This document shows positions 51,396 through 63,851 of a stretch of DNA of 64,000 bases, in pieces. Below the pieces are notes generated by a model. That model was not told the origin of the DNA. It saw only the letters and a list, made by a program, of their open reading frames with translations, and searched no databases. The DNA is taken from NCBI RefSeq assembly GCF_031583025.1, contig NZ_CP134062.1, forward strand, positions 5,491,234 to 5,555,233. The letters run 5' to 3'. Numbering within the stretch: the stretch's first letter is position 1; each line of letters begins with the position of its first letter. The position numbers and the translations under genes are program-made. This stretch comes from Mycobacterium sp. Z3061 (GTDB lineage: Bacteria > Actinomycetota > Actinomycetes > Mycobacteriales > Mycobacteriaceae).

Positions 51396-53516
51396 TCACA
51401 GGTGAATCACCGACACCGAATTGCTATTGGAGTTGGTGATGTAGGCGTTCCCGCCAGTGGGGTCGATGGCAATGCCCAGGGGCTGGAGGCCCACCCCGAC
51501 GGTGGACAGGACAGAGCCCGAGTTCGGATCGACCACCGACACCGTGTTACCGCCGGCAGTCGGCACGCTCTGAGTCCCCGAGTTGGTGACGTAGATGTGG
51601 CCGGTAGCGGGATCAATGGCCACCGCGAACGGATTCGGATTACCGCCGCTCGTCGGCGTCAAGCTGACAGAGCTGAGGCCGTCGGTCGAGTTGTAGATCC
51701 CTGTGTAGTTGCCCAGTGAGCTGGCGAAGTAGACGTCGCCATTGCCACCTACCGCGACACCTTCGGGAGCTTTCAAATTACCGATCAACGGCGTCACATT
51801 GTTTGTATTTGTATCTATAGCGACTAATGAATTATTGGTGATGTTTGTGACGTAGACATTATTGCCGCTGGCCGCCACGTACGCGGGTTTGTTGAACGAG
51901 GCGCTGCTGATATTGCTCACGGTGTAGGTATTGTTGCCTTGCGGGGTTATCACCGACACCAGGTTGGATCCGGAGTTGGCAACATAGATCCGACCGTCGG
52001 CGGCCACGGTCAACCCGACCGGGACATTGAAGACGTTGGCGCCGGTACCGGTGATGGTGATGGTGGCCGTCACCTGGTTGGTAGCAGGGTCGATCACCGA
52101 CACGTAGTTCCCGTTGGAATTGGTGACGTAGACATTGCCGGTGGTGGGGCTGACCGCGACTCCTTGTGGGCTGTTGCCGGTGAAGCCAGCGGGAGGAGTG
52201 ATCGGGATAGTGGTGAGGACCTGGTTGGTGGCGGGGTTGATCACCGACACCGAGCCATCGAAGAAATTCGCGACGTAGAGATTGCCGTTGACAGGGTCCA
52301 GCGCGATCCCGCTCGGATTGCCGCCGACACTGATGGTGCTGATGCCGGCGTGTCCGCCGGCGCCGCCGACGCCACCGGCACTTCCCACGTTGGCGCCGCC
52401 GGCGCTGCCGGTTCCGCCGAGCACACCGGTGCCGCCCGCACCCGTGCCTGCGGTGCCGCCGTGACCGCCGCTGCCGCCGGCACCGGTTGTACCGCCGAAG
52501 CCTGCGCCGCCGCCCGCGCCGCCATGGCCACCCAGGCCGCCGTCGGCGCCGTTGCCACCGACCATGCCGCTCGCCGTAGTGCCGACAGCGCCGCTGGCAC
52601 CGCCGTCACCACCGAGGCCACCTTGGCCGCCCACACCGCCGACCCCGCCACGCCCGAACAATCCCGTGCTGGCACCGCCCGCCCCACCCGCTCCCCCTGT
52701 GCCGCCGGTGAATCCGTCCGTGCCGACGATGCCGGCCGTAGCCGCCGTGCCGACGGCTCCGGCCCCGCCCTGGCCTCCTGCCCCGCCGGCTCCACCGGAC
52801 CACAGGAACGACAAGAGAGCCCTGTCGACGCCACCGGCACCTCCGGCGCCGCCGGTCCCGCCGATGCCGGTCGGGTTGGCAAAGCCGACTCCGCCGGTCC
52901 CGCCGGCCCCGCCGTTGCCTCCTAGGAAGCCACCGGCGCCACCGACCCCACCGACCCCACCGACCGCGGTCGCCGTGCCGACACCCCCTGCCCCGCCGGC
53001 ACCACCGTTGCCGAACAACCCGGCCGCGCCGCCGGCTCCACCCGCCTGTCCGGCCGCCCCGGAGCCACCATTGCCACCGTTACCCCAGAGGATGCCGCCG
53101 GCCCCACCAGCCTGGCCGGTACCCGCCGCACCATTGGTGCCATTGCCGATCAACGGACGCCCGAACAATGCGTTGGTGGGCGCATTGATGATGCCCAGGA
53201 TGTCTTGCTCCAAGGTCTGAAGGGGCGATGCGCTGGCCGCCTCAACCGCCGCATATGCACCCCCCGCGCTCGTCAATGCGCGCACGAATTCGGCATGATA
53301 TGCGGCTGCCCGGGCATTGAGCGCCGTGAATTGTTGACCGTATCCGCCGAAGAATCTCGAGATCGCCGCCGATACCTCATCGGCGGCCGCGGGCAGCAAT
53401 TCCGTCGTCGCAGGCGCCGCCGCGCCGGCTGCCGATTTGAGTGCAGACCCAATACTGGCGATGTCAGCCGACGCGGCATTCAACACCTCGGGTGCGACCA
53501 GCAGGTACGACGACAT
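51396..53516 (-). CDS. PE_PGRS protein with C-terminal YVTN beta-propeller
   Basis: A 706-residue protein. Residues 1-95 are a PE domain ([16 protein letters not shown], Pro9-Glu10) for type VII export. [12 protein letters not shown] linker follows, then about 265 residues of GGAGG/GGxGG repeats (PGRS). From about residue 390 to the end there are six or seven blades of a YVTN/NHL-type beta-propeller, with [23 protein letters not shown] units and GIAIDP or GVAVSP strands. The propeller probably acts outside the cell in binding. Its coding DNA has an AT-rich patch (about 51790-51860) unlike the PGRS part, which suggests a joined module. In H37Rv no PE_PGRS gene sits between pth and pks16. Confidence 0.92.
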   Translation of the reverse strand: MSSYLLVAPEVLNAASADIASIGSALKSAAGAAAPATTELLPAAADEVSAAISRFFGGYGQQFTALNARAAAYHAEFVRALTSAGGAYAAVEAASASPLQTLEQDILGIINAPTNALFGRPLIGNGTNGAAGTGQAGGAGGILWGNGGNGGSGAAGQAGGAGGAAGLFGNGGAGGAGGVGTATAVGGVGGVGGAGGFLGGNGGAGGTGGVGFANPTGIGGTGGAGGAGGVDRALLSFLWSGGAGGAGGQGGAGAVGTAATAGIVGTDGFTGGTGGAGGAGGASTGLFGRGGVGGVGGQGGLGGDGGASGAVGTTASGMVGGNGADGGLGGHGGAGGGAGFGGTTGAGGSGGHGGTAGTGAGGTGVLGGTGSAGGANVGSAGGVGGAGGHAGISTISVGGNPSGIALDPVNGNLYVANFFDGSVSVINPATNQVLTTIPITPPAGFTGNSPQGVAVSPTTGNVYVTNSNGNYVSVIDPATNQVTATITITGTGANVFNVPVGLTVAADGRIYVANSGSNLVSVITPQGNNTYTVSNISSASFNKPAYVAASGNNVYVTNITNNSLVAIDTNTNNVTPLIGNLKAPEGVAVGGNGDVYFASSLGNYTGIYNSTDGLSSVSLTPTSGGNPNPFAVAIDPATGHIYVTNSGTQSVPTAGGNTVSVVDPNSGSVLSTVGVGLQPLGIAIDPTGGNAYITNSNSNSVSVIHL

Positions 53517-54340
53517 TCGCGGCTCCCATCTTCAATTGACTCTCGGCAGAACGGGGTTCTAATAGCGATAAATTCATAGCAGACACCGCCGCCAGAGGAC
53601 CAGTGTTCGTTTTGCGGATTTTGGCGTGTCGTTTAGAGGACGTCCCCGCGTGTCGAGCAGGAACAGTTCATTCCCCCGGACGAATGCCGGTAGGCCCGAT
53701 GCCGCGGGGCGCGCGCCACTGCACCGGCACGAGCAGGATTGGCGCTGCACGTCGCTGTTGGTGCGTGGAGCGACGGCATTTGCCAGCCCCGCCCGAAGAG
53801 AGGTCCGCGCAAACAACGACCTGTCGTTACCGGATCATTTGGCCGTCGGCAACCCTGCAACCAAGTTTGTTGCGCTGCACCAGGATATCGTTTTCGAGTG
53901 CGCCGGCTCCATGGCCACCGACCGCATTGTCGGCGGGAAAAACAAGAAAGCGGGCGGCACTACGGCCTGAGATCCTTCGTTGATCGGCGTGCGCGATCTC
54001 GTCCAGCCACCGGTCGCCGATCACATCGGCGGTCAACGACGCGATGGTGGGAAGCCACCAAGTCGACTCGGCATCAAGCGAATTCACCTTCAACGCAACG
54101 CAATGTGTTGCCGATTTGGGTGAGTTCAAGGCTAGATAACGAGTCTGGTTGTCAGAGAGTTGATTTCGGCTGCGCCGCCGACGACACCTTGCCCGCTGGA
54201 GGGATTCGATGATCGGCTGTCCAAGAGTTGAGATTGCGGCGTCCCCGCCGCTCGATCGCGGTCACCTGCGCCGCGGGCCGTTTTGCTGGCGCACGTGGCG
54301 GAGTCCCCCGGTCGGCACCCGCCAAAGACCGGTATTCCTA
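53517..54340. other. Long gene-poor stretch between PE_PGRS and DUF302 genes
   Basis: An 824-bp interval with no gene I can support. The part next to the PE_PGRS gene should hold its promoter; it is AT-richer (53550-53580). The rest has several short overlapping frames without consistent codon use. One of 100 codons (53827-54129, minus) begins plausibly but turns into low-complexity sequence and has no ribosome-binding site. Decayed coding DNA is possible. Confidence 0.4.
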
Positions 54341-55291
54341 TTACTGTTTGCCGGCCGCGGCGTCGACGGTCGCGCGGATGGCTCCGGACAGCCGCGTTCC
54401 CGGATCCGCAAGTGCCGGATCGACGGCGGTGAACTCCGGCGCCGGATCGAAGTAGCTGATCTGGGCCGGGCCCCCGCGGTCGTTCGCCCACACGGTCACC
54501 CGCACCGGAACCACCGCGCCGATGGCCTGGGTGGCACCGAACAACGTCTTGCCGATCTGCGGGTCGCCCATGAAGAAACTGTGCGCGCGTTGCGACGGCA
54601 CACCCACCGCCTTCAATCTGGTCTCTTCGTTCAAGTCACCGAGGATGACCATGCCGTGTTTGTCGGCGGCGTCGTGCAGGGCACCTATCGTCGCCTCGTA
54701 CTCGCCGTTGGCGGTCACCGTGATGAACCGCGTGTCGACCGCGGTTGCCGCCATCGGGCCACCGGCGGCGGCTTCGGCGATCGTTCGGATCTGCTGGGAT
54801 ATCTGCTGCCCGCCGTTACTGAGTGCGGGATCGACCGCGGCGAACTCCGGTGCCGGATCGAAATAGCCGATGTGGGCCGGACCGTCGGCGTCCGCCCAGA
54901 CGTGCATGCGCACCGGAACCACCGCACCGATGGCTTTGGTTACATCGAAAAACGTCTTGCCGAGTTCAGGGTTACCGACGAAGAACGTGTGCGCGCCGGG
55001 CAGGCGCAACCCGTTGGCCGCCAACTCAGCGTCCTGGTTCACCTCACCGACGATCGTCATGCCGTGATCGCCGGCCGCCTTGGTCAGCGCACCGACCGTG
55101 GCCTCGAAACCTTGGTTGGCGGTGTAGCTGACGAACTTCGTCGACACGCCGCGCGACCCGTCGGCGGGGCCGGCGCTGGTCGGCGCCCCGGCGGGTCCCA
55201 TGCTGCGCCCGTCATGACAACCGGCCACCGTCACGACGACGGATACAACCAAGACGACTTGCGCCAATATCGCTCGGAATGTGGGGCACAT
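54341..55291 (-). CDS. Lipoprotein with two DUF302 domains
   Basis: A 316-residue exported lipoprotein with lipobox TVAGC (Cys25). Two similar DUF302 domains follow (about 50-165 and 190-305). Each has a YTANQGFEATVGAL / VTANGEYEATIGAL strand-helix, a GNPELGKTFFDVTKAIGAVVPVRMHVWAD-type core (in the second, GDPQIGKTLFGATQAIGAVVPVR) and ends YFDPAPEF-AVDPAL. The close similarity of the halves points to internal duplication. DUF302 proteins are small dimeric folds of unknown function, so here one chain may mimic the dimer. It stands alone between PE_PGRS and pks16 on the minus strand. Confidence 0.85.
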   Translation of the reverse strand: MCPTFRAILAQVVLVVSVVVTVAGCHDGRSMGPAGAPTSAGPADGSRGVSTKFVSYTANQGFEATVGALTKAAGDHGMTIVGEVNQDAELAANGLRLPGAHTFFVGNPELGKTFFDVTKAIGAVVPVRMHVWADADGPAHIGYFDPAPEFAAVDPALSNGGQQISQQIRTIAEAAAGGPMAATAVDTRFITVTANGEYEATIGALHDAADKHGMVILGDLNEETRLKAVGVPSQRAHSFFMGDPQIGKTLFGATQAIGAVVPVRVTVWANDRGGPAQISYFDPAPEFTAVDPALADPGTRLSGAIRATVDAAAGKQ

Positions 55292-55404
55292 AGGTCTGCT
55301 CCCTCGACCTCGACGGGCAACGACGTCCCATGAGACTCCACCATCGGCGCAACGATCTCAATAGCCGAAGGTCAGCTTGCGAAAGTGGGGTAGCCACCCC
55401 GCGC

Positions 55405-55460
55405 GAACAGACGCAAAAGCACCCTATTTCGGCACGAAATGGGTGCTTTTGCGTCTGCTC
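55405..55460. repeat. GAGCAGACGCAAA palindrome, copy 3
   Basis: Arms 55405-55430 and 55436-55460 pair with one mismatch and one bulge around a 5-nt loop. The outer part (A/GCAGACGCAAAA) equals that of the copies at 39445 and 48931, while the inner part reads GCACCC/GGGTGC instead of TCGCCC/GGGCGA. It lies 30 bp beyond the pks16 stop, where it can end that transcript. Confidence 0.85.
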
Positions 55461-55489
55461 GGCGAGCCCGGAGGTCGCCCTGGCGCCGA

Positions 55490-57124
55490 CTAGGTGACCA
55501 GGGTGACCGAGTTCGACCGGCGCAGCTTGCCCGACGGCGTCTTCGGAATGGTTCCCGGGCCCAGTACGACGACGTTGCGGGGCCGCACGTCGACCTCCTT
55601 GACCACCTCGTGCGCCACCTGGTGCTCGATGCGGCGCACCTCGGCCGGGTCTTCGAAAGCGTTCGACTCGACCGCGACCGCGAAAGATTCCCGGGAGTGT
55701 CCGGCGTCCAGGCGCACGGCCACCGCGCAGCCGGGACGGACACCCTCGACGCGACCGGCGGCCCGCTCGATGTCGGTCGGGTAGATATTGCGGCCGGCCA
55801 TGATGATGACGTCCTTGACGCGGCCACACACCACTACGTGGCCCTCGTCGGTGAGGTAGCCGAGGTCACCGGTGTCGTACCAGCCGTGCTCGTCCTGCGC
55901 GGGGATGAAGCCGCCCATGGTGATGTAGCCCGGTGTGAGCGACTCGCCGCGCAGCTCGATGACACCGACGCCGCGGGCCGGCATCACACTGCCGTTCTCG
56001 TCGATCACGCGAGCCTCGAGGTCTTTCAGCAGCGGTCCCAGCGTGGCCAGCCGGCGGGTGTTGCCCTTGGTCGCGGGCACGGCCCGGCGCAGTGCGGCCA
56101 TCAGATCGGCGTCGACCTCGTCGACCACCAGCCCCGAGTTGCACTTGGAGAAGGACACGGCCAGCGTGGTCTCGGCCATGCCGTAGGCCGGCAGGATCGC
56201 CGACGACCGCAGGCCGAACGGCTTGCCGGCGTCCAGCAGGTCCTCGACGTCAGCCGGCTCGACGGGCTCGGCGCCGGACAACGCGAAGCGCAGCGTCGAC
56301 AGGTCGAAGTCGCCCGGCTTGGCGTTGCGGCGCAACCGCTTGGCCAGCAGGGCGTAGGCGAAGTTGGGCGCCGCGGTCATGGTGCCCTTGTACTTGTCGA
56401 TGAGCTTGGCCCACAGCAGCGTGTCACGCAGGAAGTCCATCGGCGTGACCTTGACCAGCTCGGCGCCGAAGAACATCGGGATGGTGAGGAAGCCGACCAT
56501 GCCCATGTCGTGGAAGCAGGGCAGCCAGCTGACCATCACGTCTTTGTCGACGTCATACTCGGCGCCGATGAACATCGCCTCGGCGTTGGAGTAGATGTTG
56601 CGGTGGGTGATCTGCACCGCCTTCGGCGAGCCGGTGGATCCCGACGTCAGCTGCATGAGCGCCAGGTCGTCCTCGCCGACCTCGATCGGGTCAATGGGCT
56701 CCGACGCCAGCAGGTCGGAGACGGTGAGGACCTTGATGCCCTTCTCCTCCAGCACCGGGATGGCCACCGTGAAGGGCTCCGAGACGATGACGGCCTTGGC
56801 CTCGATCATGCCGATCACGGTCATGGTGTCTTCGGCCCACACGGCCAGGTCGGTGCGCGGGGTGGGTTGGTGCAGCATGGTCAGGCTGGCGCCGCGCATC
56901 CACAGGCCCTGGGCAGTGGGGGCGATCTCCACCGGGAATCCGGCGAGAACGCCGACGGCATCGCCGAGGCCGACGCCCGCGGCGGCAAGGCCGCCCGCGA
57001 TGCACCGGGCGCGTTCGTGCACCTCGCCCCAGGTGTGTCGGACAGGTTCGTGGGGTTCACCGGTGACCATGCCCGTCGTCGCCGTGCGGGCATTGCGGAA
57101 CATCTTCTCGGTAAACCTGCTCAC
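55490..57124 (-). CDS. pks16: Fatty-acyl-AMP ligase/acyl-CoA synthetase-like Pks16
   Basis: A 544-residue adenylate-forming enzyme, the length I recall for Rv1013. The ATP-binding P loop is [18 protein letters not shown] in part, the adenylation motif [10 protein letters not shown] and the hinge region YDTGDLGYL and [20 protein letters not shown] are intact, and the C-terminal Lys is in [12 protein letters not shown]. Despite the name it has no polyketide synthase domain. It activates a fatty acid or similar carboxylate. GTG 57124 follows GAGGAGG at good spacing and replaces the longer frame. It lies upstream of the DUF302 gene and downstream of ispE, all on the minus strand. Confidence 0.93.
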   Translation of the reverse strand: MSRFTEKMFRNARTATTGMVTGEPHEPVRHTWGEVHERARCIAGGLAAAGVGLGDAVGVLAGFPVEIAPTAQGLWMRGASLTMLHQPTPRTDLAVWAEDTMTVIGMIEAKAVIVSEPFTVAIPVLEEKGIKVLTVSDLLASEPIDPIEVGEDDLALMQLTSGSTGSPKAVQITHRNIYSNAEAMFIGAEYDVDKDVMVSWLPCFHDMGMVGFLTIPMFFGAELVKVTPMDFLRDTLLWAKLIDKYKGTMTAAPNFAYALLAKRLRRNAKPGDFDLSTLRFALSGAEPVEPADVEDLLDAGKPFGLRSSAILPAYGMAETTLAVSFSKCNSGLVVDEVDADLMAALRRAVPATKGNTRRLATLGPLLKDLEARVIDENGSVMPARGVGVIELRGESLTPGYITMGGFIPAQDEHGWYDTGDLGYLTDEGHVVVCGRVKDVIIMAGRNIYPTDIERAAGRVEGVRPGCAVAVRLDAGHSRESFAVAVESNAFEDPAEVRRIEHQVAHEVVKEVDVRPRNVVVLGPGTIPKTPSGKLRRSNSVTLVT

Positions 57125-57373
57125 GCAAACCTCCTCGGTACTAGCGCTGTGCCCAAGGTCCGAGCTTTCATGTTGCACTCGCCAGATCACGCTTGTAAGC
57201 AGGCGCGCGCACACGTTGGACAGCGTTTAGGTCTCGATTTGGTAGAGAGCTGCGGCCCTGCGTTGGGCTGCCGGTACTCGCCACCGCGGCTTATCTTAAG
57301 CAACTCTTAAGTAACTGCCAAACGGTAACGCGATATGAGTGCCATGTCACAGCCGCGTTAACGGCCGAGCACC

Positions 57374-58336
57374 TCAGTCGCCCGGAGTCGCCGGCGCCGG
57401 CACCACACGGGCCCCCGGTACCGGCCCGCTGGCAACCCGGACGGTACGGCACACGCCCGCCCCGGACAGCTGGGTGCCGACGTCGACGGCGGAGTCCGCC
57501 GAGTCACACAGGAATGCGCACGTGGGGCCCGAGCCGGACACGATGCCGGCCAGCGCGCCCGCCTCGACGCCCGCGCGCAGTGCGCGCCGCAGCGCCGGAT
57601 CCAGGCTGACCGCGGCGGCCTGCATCTCGTTGCCCAGCAGCGGTGCCAGCTGCTTGGGATCTCCGGCAGCCAGGGCGGCCAACACCGGGCCGGGCTCGTC
57701 CAGGCGAGGCGGATCCCCGACCTCACGCAGCCGATCCAGTTCCGCATAGACCGCCGGCGTCAGCAGCCCGCTGTCGGCGAAAGCCAGCACCCAGTGAAAG
57801 GTGTTGCGCGACAACACCGTCGCCAGCTCCTCGCCGCGTCCGGTGCCCAACGCGGTGCCGCCGTGCAGCGCGAACGGCACGTCGCTGCCCAGCTGCGCGG
57901 CCAGCATCCGCAGGTCTCGGCGGGGCAGATTGAGTTCCCACAGCGCGTTCATCGCCACCAGCACGGCGGCCGCATCGGCGCTGCCGCCCGCCATGCCGCC
58001 GGCCAGCGGAATCGACTTGTCGATCAGGATCGACACGTCGGGGGCACGGCCCACGTGGTCGGCCATCAGTTCGGCCGCCCGCCAGGCCAGGTTGCGTTCG
58101 TCGGTGGGCAGCGTGTCGGCGCCCTCTCCGACGTGCTCGAGGGATAGCACATCGGCACTGCGCACCGTCACCTCGTCGAACAGCGAGACGGCGTGGAACA
58201 CGGTCGTCAGCTCGTGGTAGCCGTCGTCGCGGCGGTCGCCCACGGCCAGGTAGAGGTTGACCTTCCCCGGCACCCGAACGGTGGTCGACCCGGTGGGCAC
58301 CCACAGCTCGGCGGTGTTGCCGTCAGATGCTGACAC
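57374..58336 (-). CDS. ispE: 4-diphosphocytidyl-2-C-methyl-D-erythritol kinase
   Basis: A 320-residue GHMP kinase of the MEP isoprenoid pathway. It phosphorylates CDP-methylerythritol. The N-terminal [21 protein letters not shown] block carries substrate-binding residues, the ATP loop is [15 protein letters not shown] (near residue 115), and the third GHMP motif is [13 protein letters not shown]. It is the last of the rpfB-ksgA-ispE run, as in M. tuberculosis (Rv1009-Rv1011). The gap to ksgA is 67 bp. Confidence 0.96.
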   Translation of the reverse strand: MSASDGNTAELWVPTGSTTVRVPGKVNLYLAVGDRRDDGYHELTTVFHAVSLFDEVTVRSADVLSLEHVGEGADTLPTDERNLAWRAAELMADHVGRAPDVSILIDKSIPLAGGMAGGSADAAAVLVAMNALWELNLPRRDLRMLAAQLGSDVPFALHGGTALGTGRGEELATVLSRNTFHWVLAFADSGLLTPAVYAELDRLREVGDPPRLDEPGPVLAALAAGDPKQLAPLLGNEMQAAAVSLDPALRRALRAGVEAGALAGIVSGSGPTCAFLCDSADSAVDVGTQLSGAGVCRTVRVASGPVPGARVVPAPATPGD

Positions 58337-58403
58337 CGCAGCAGACTATCGCTGCCATCGGTGAATCACACGCAGCGGCACCGCCACCACTGTCATCCGT
58401 GCC

Positions 58404-60445
<2,042 letters not shown>

Positions 60446-60545
60446 TCAATCTCTACGTATCCCAAGTCTGTTCCGACCTACCACGACCCTTACGCAGCAA
60501 CAACGCAGCAAAAGTTCGAGACGAGCTACCGACCATATTCAGCTG

Positions 60546-60571
60546 AAATAACAAATGGGCCCATAGGCCCA
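60546..60571 (-). terminator. Attenuator-like intrinsic terminator in the rpfB leader
   Basis: Read on the minus strand, TGGGCC-TATG-GGCCCA forms a 6-bp GC stem with a 4-nt loop, and TTTGTTATTT follows at once. It sits between tatD and rpfB, about 107 nt upstream of the rpfB start. In M. tuberculosis the rpfB-ksgA-ispE operon is reported to be controlled by an RNA switch that acts through an intrinsic terminator in this leader, and this hairpin is the probable counterpart. Confidence 0.7.
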
Positions 60572-60606
60572 CCCGTTCGATCACAAGACGGTAACGAACC
60601 GACCAG

Positions 60607-60622
60607 TGCAGGGCAACTCCTG
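60607..60622. terminator. Small hairpin after tatD
   Basis: GCAGG-GCAACT-CCTGC, extended imperfectly by CCAGT/AGTGG, lies 28 bp beyond the tatD stop. It could terminate tatD or form the upper part of the rpfB leader structure. There is no T-run. Confidence 0.35.
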
Positions 60623-60649
60623 CGAGTGGATTCTTTTGGGATACAGGCG

Positions 60650-61495
60650 TTAGAGCGCCGGCGCCCGATTCAGCCGGTATGCCCGGCGAGCGTTGCTCGT
60701 GGTGATTTCCGCTAATTCCTCAGGATGGCGATTCACCAGTTCAGCAAGGGCACGAACGGTGTAGGGCAGGCAGTACGATTCGTTAGCTGCGCCCCGATAT
60801 GGATGTGGGGTGAGAAATGGAGCGTCGGTTTCCACCAATAGCTGGTCCAACGGTATCAGCGGAACGGCTTCGCGCAGGTCGCGGGCGTTACGGAAGCTCA
60901 CCGTCCCAGACAGGCTCAGCAACCATCCCGCCGCCGCGCAAGTGCGAGCCATCTCACTGCCGGAAGAGAAGCAGTGAAAAATCACAATCTCGGGCGCGCC
61001 CTCGGCACGCAGCACATCGAGCACCTCCCGGTCGGCCTCGCGGTTGTGGATCATCAACGGCTTGCCGGTCCGCTTGGCCAGGTCGATGTGCCAGGCGAAT
61101 GCTTCGCGTTGCACCTCCGGGCGGGCGCAGCCGTCGAGCCGTCCCGGCCAGTACATATCCATCCCCGTCTCGCCGACGGCCACCACGCGGGGATGGGCCG
61201 CCAACCTTTCGATCTCCGCGCGCGCGTCCTCGGTCAGCGCCTCCGTGCGCGTCGGATGCAGGGCGACCGCGCCGTAGACCCGTCTGTCCCATTCGACAGC
61301 CCGCGTCACCCAGCGCGCCGATTCCAGGTCGTCGGCGATGGTGACCACCGCTTCGACCCCGACGGCCGCCGCGCGGTCGACGAGGGCGCGCACTCCCGCC
61401 TCGTCGGATACGCCGCAGGCGTCGAGGTGGGTGTGGGCGTCGATCAACGGTGAAAGCGGCTCCGGCGGTGGCGGTGCTTCTCGTTTGGCGCTCAC
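60650..61495 (-). CDS. tatD: TatD-family metal-dependent deoxyribonuclease
   Basis: A 281-residue TIM-barrel metallohydrolase. The metal ligands are seen in LIDAHTHLDA (HxH), the Glu in VGETGMDMYW, His in IHNREADRE and HCFSS, and Asp in LLVETDAPFLTPHPYRG. TatD proteins act as 3'-5' exonucleases in DNA repair or quality control. GTG 61495 (VSAKREAP) gives a Pro-rich leader before the domain; the frame to 61525 is longer, and a start closer to the domain is also possible. It is divergent from metG across 58 bp. Confidence 0.93.
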   Translation of the reverse strand: MSAKREAPPPPEPLSPLIDAHTHLDACGVSDEAGVRALVDRAAAVGVEAVVTIADDLESARWVTRAVEWDRRVYGAVALHPTRTEALTEDARAEIERLAAHPRVVAVGETGMDMYWPGRLDGCARPEVQREAFAWHIDLAKRTGKPLMIHNREADREVLDVLRAEGAPEIVIFHCFSSGSEMARTCAAAGWLLSLSGTVSFRNARDLREAVPLIPLDQLLVETDAPFLTPHPYRGAANESYCLPYTVRALAELVNRHPEELAEITTSNARRAYRLNRAPAL

Positions 61496-61553
61496 GCGCC
61501 CACGATATGTGCACACGCGAGGCACCCGGCGACCCGATTAGGGTGGAGCCGCA

Positions 61554-63122
61554 ATGAACCAACACCAGCCGAAGCCGTATTACGTCACCACCGCGATCGC
61601 CTATCCCAATGGGGCGCCGCATATGGGTCACGCCTACGAATACATCGCCACCGACGCCATCGCCCGCTTCAAGCGACTCGATGGTTTCGACGTGCGTTTC
61701 CTCACCGGAACCGACGAGCACGGCCTCAAGGTCGCCCAGGCCGCGGCGGCCGCCGGGGTGCCGACCGCGCAGCTGGCGCGCAGCAACTCCGACGTCTTCC
61801 AGCGCATGCAGGAGAAGCTCAACATCTCCTTCGACCGGTTCATCCGCACCACCGACCCCGACCATCACGTGTCCTCGAAGGAAATCTGGCGGCGGATGGA
61901 AGCCGCCGGCGATATCTATCTGGACAACTACGCCGGCTGGTACTCGGTGCGTGACGAGCGGTTCTTCGTCGAATCGGAGACCCAATTACTCGACGACGGC
62001 AGCCGGATCGCGGTCGAGACCGGCACGCCGGTGACGTGGACCGAGGAGCAGACGTACTTCTTCCGGCTGTCGGCCTACGCCGAAAAGCTGCTGACGCATT
62101 ACCGCGACAACCCGGGTTTCATCGCCCCCGAGACTCGCCGCAATGAGGTCGTCAGCTTCGTCTCGGGCGGTCTGGACGATCTGTCGATCTCGCGCACCTC
62201 GTTCGACTGGGGCGTGCAGGTTCCCGGCCATCCGGACCACATCATGTACGTCTGGGTCGATGCGCTGACCAATTATCTGACCGGCGCCGGCTTTCCCGAC
62301 ACCGACTCGGAGCTGTTCGCCCGCTACTGGCCCGCGGACCTGCACATGATCGGCAAGGACATCATCAGGTTTCACGCCGTGTACTGGCCGGCGTTTCTGA
62401 TGTCGGCCGGAATCGATTTGCCGCGTAGGGTTTTCGCGCACGGCTTCCTGCACAACCGGGGCGAGAAGATGAGCAAGTCGGTGGGAAACATCGTCGATCC
62501 GGTGGCGCTGGTCGACACCTTCGGCGTGGACCAGGTCCGCTATTTCCTGTTGCGAGAGATACCTTTTGGACAGGACGGCAGCTACAGCGACGAATCGATC
62601 ATCACCCGGATCAACACCGACCTGGCCAACGAGCTCGGGAACCTGGCCCAGCGGTCGCTGTCCATGGTGGCCAAGAACCTGGGCGCGACGGTGCCCGAAC
62701 CAGGTGAGTTCATCGCCGCGGATACCGAGTTGCTGGCCACGGCCGACGGCCTGCTCGATCGGGTTCGCGTCCATTTCGATTCGCAGGCAATGCATTTGGC
62801 GCTTGAGGCAATCTGGCTGATGCTCGGCGACGCGAACCGGTACTTCTCCGCGCAACAGCCGTGGGTGTTGCGCAAGAGCGAGGCGCAGTCAGACCAGGAG
62901 CGGTTCCGGACCACCCTGTACGTCACCTGCGAGGTGGTCCGCATCGCGGCGCTGCTGGTCAGCCCGGTCATGCCGGATTCAGCGGATAAGTTGCTGGACC
63001 TGCTCGGCCAGACCGATGAGCAACGGACATTCGCCGCTGCCGGCGCGCGCCTGACGCCCGGGACTGCGCTGCCCGCGCCGTCCGGTGTGTTCCCGCGGTA
63101 TCAGGCGCCCGAAGCCGAGTGA
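61554..63122 (+). CDS. metG: Methionyl-tRNA synthetase
   Basis: A 522-residue class I synthetase, close to the length of M. tuberculosis MetS. The HIGH motif appears as PHMGHAY near residue 20, the KMSKS motif lies at 305-309, and the connective region has the pattern [14 protein letters not shown] typical of the zinc-free form. The anticodon-binding helical domain is C-terminal, and there is no appended tRNA-binding domain. The ATG at 61554 has no strong ribosome-binding site. The last codons and the stop (PEAE-stop) are part of the first unit of a 52-bp tandem repeat. Confidence 0.96.
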   Translation: MNQHQPKPYYVTTAIAYPNGAPHMGHAYEYIATDAIARFKRLDGFDVRFLTGTDEHGLKVAQAAAAAGVPTAQLARSNSDVFQRMQEKLNISFDRFIRTTDPDHHVSSKEIWRRMEAAGDIYLDNYAGWYSVRDERFFVESETQLLDDGSRIAVETGTPVTWTEEQTYFFRLSAYAEKLLTHYRDNPGFIAPETRRNEVVSFVSGGLDDLSISRTSFDWGVQVPGHPDHIMYVWVDALTNYLTGAGFPDTDSELFARYWPADLHMIGKDIIRFHAVYWPAFLMSAGIDLPRRVFAHGFLHNRGEKMSKSVGNIVDPVALVDTFGVDQVRYFLLREIPFGQDGSYSDESIITRINTDLANELGNLAQRSLSMVAKNLGATVPEPGEFIAADTELLATADGLLDRVRVHFDSQAMHLALEAIWLMLGDANRYFSAQQPWVLRKSEAQSDQERFRTTLYVTCEVVRIAALLVSPVMPDSADKLLDLLGQTDEQRTFAAAGARLTPGTALPAPSGVFPRYQAPEAE

Positions 63123-63233
63123 GCGGAACGCAGTGACGGGAACGAGGCGAGCAAAAGGCCCCGAAGCCGAGTGAGCGGAAGGCAGTGACGGGAACGAGGC
63201 GAGCATCAGGCCCGAAGCCGAGTGAGCGGAGCG
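63109..63233. repeat. 52-bp tandem repeat at the metG 3' end
   Basis: Two full units (63109-63160 and 63161-63211) and one partial unit (63212-63233) begin CCGAAGCCGAGTGAGCGGA and continue GCAGTGACGGGAACGAGGCGAGCA. The units differ at only a few positions and one gap. The first supplies the last codons and stop of metG. Each unit carries PEAE-stop in the same phase relative to its own frame. The locus could vary in copy number between strains. Confidence 0.9.
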
Positions 63234-63390
63234 ATTCTGAAGAATCGTCAAGTCACGTTCACGAAGCCGGATGGCCACATTACGAACCCGAGTTCGCGTT
63301 TTGGTGCCAAGCGGTGTGAGGCCCACTTCAGCGATAGGCCATAATCGCCAAGTGGAGCGAAGACGGAATCGGCAGCCCAGCCAATCCCCG

Positions 63391-63756
63391 ATGACCACCC
63401 TGAAGCAGTTGCCTGCACTGGTGGTACTCGAGCGGATCCCGGTCCCCGTCCTAGCAATCGCGGATGACGGCAGCATCCTGTTCACCAACACCGCATTCGC
63501 CCAGATGGTGGGGTGCGACCCGGAAGAGGTGCTGGCACTGCGCTTTCACGAGATCTTCCACCAGGCGCCGCAGTCGGAGTCCTCACTGCTTTCCTTCGTG
63601 CACGCTCTGGCGAACATGGTGGTCGAGCTGGCACACAAGGACGGCTCGGTGGTCCGGGCCCTGATGAGCCGGTCGGCCGTGATGCGCGCTGACGACAAAT
63701 TTGCTCTGGCCGCATTCCAGGACCTGACCGAACAGTTGTGGGAAGAAGAGCGCTAG
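63391..63756 (+). CDS. PAS-domain protein
   Basis: A 121-residue single PAS domain. It shows LERIPVPVLAIADDGSILFTNTAFAQMVG, then the PAS core VLALRFHEIF and ends FQDLTEQLWEEER, a helix that would normally lead to an output domain. No output domain follows, so it is a stand-alone sensor or a partner for another protein. ATG 63391 is chosen because the PAS fold begins there; the longer frame (from 63271) is Arg-rich non-family sequence. I cannot tell the ligand. It sits after metG on the same strand. Confidence 0.75.
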   Translation: MTTLKQLPALVVLERIPVPVLAIADDGSILFTNTAFAQMVGCDPEEVLALRFHEIFHQAPQSESSLLSFVHALANMVVELAHKDGSVVRALMSRSAVMRADDKFALAAFQDLTEQLWEEER

Positions 63757-63851
63757 CCCTCCCACGACCCAGGGGTGTCCTGCCGAGCCGTCAACATATG
63801 AATTCACATAGACTGTAGGTATCCGAATAAGGCTTTCTTGATACTTGTAGT
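63757..63851. promoter_or_regulatory. AT-rich promoter-like gap
   Basis: The interval before the last gene becomes abruptly AT-rich from about 63790. It contains TTGATACTTGTAGTATGG and inverted TAC/GTA-type stretches, consistent with a promoter and a change in DNA origin. Confidence 0.35.

Noticed and set aside
51396..53516. PGRS repeat region read as a DNA repeat element
   Set aside because: The GGC-rich repetition is coding sequence of a PE_PGRS protein and needs no separate repeat call.
53827..54129. 100-codon minus-strand frame in the gene-poor stretch
   Set aside because: No ribosome-binding site, no family resemblance and uneven composition; kept only as possible decayed DNA.
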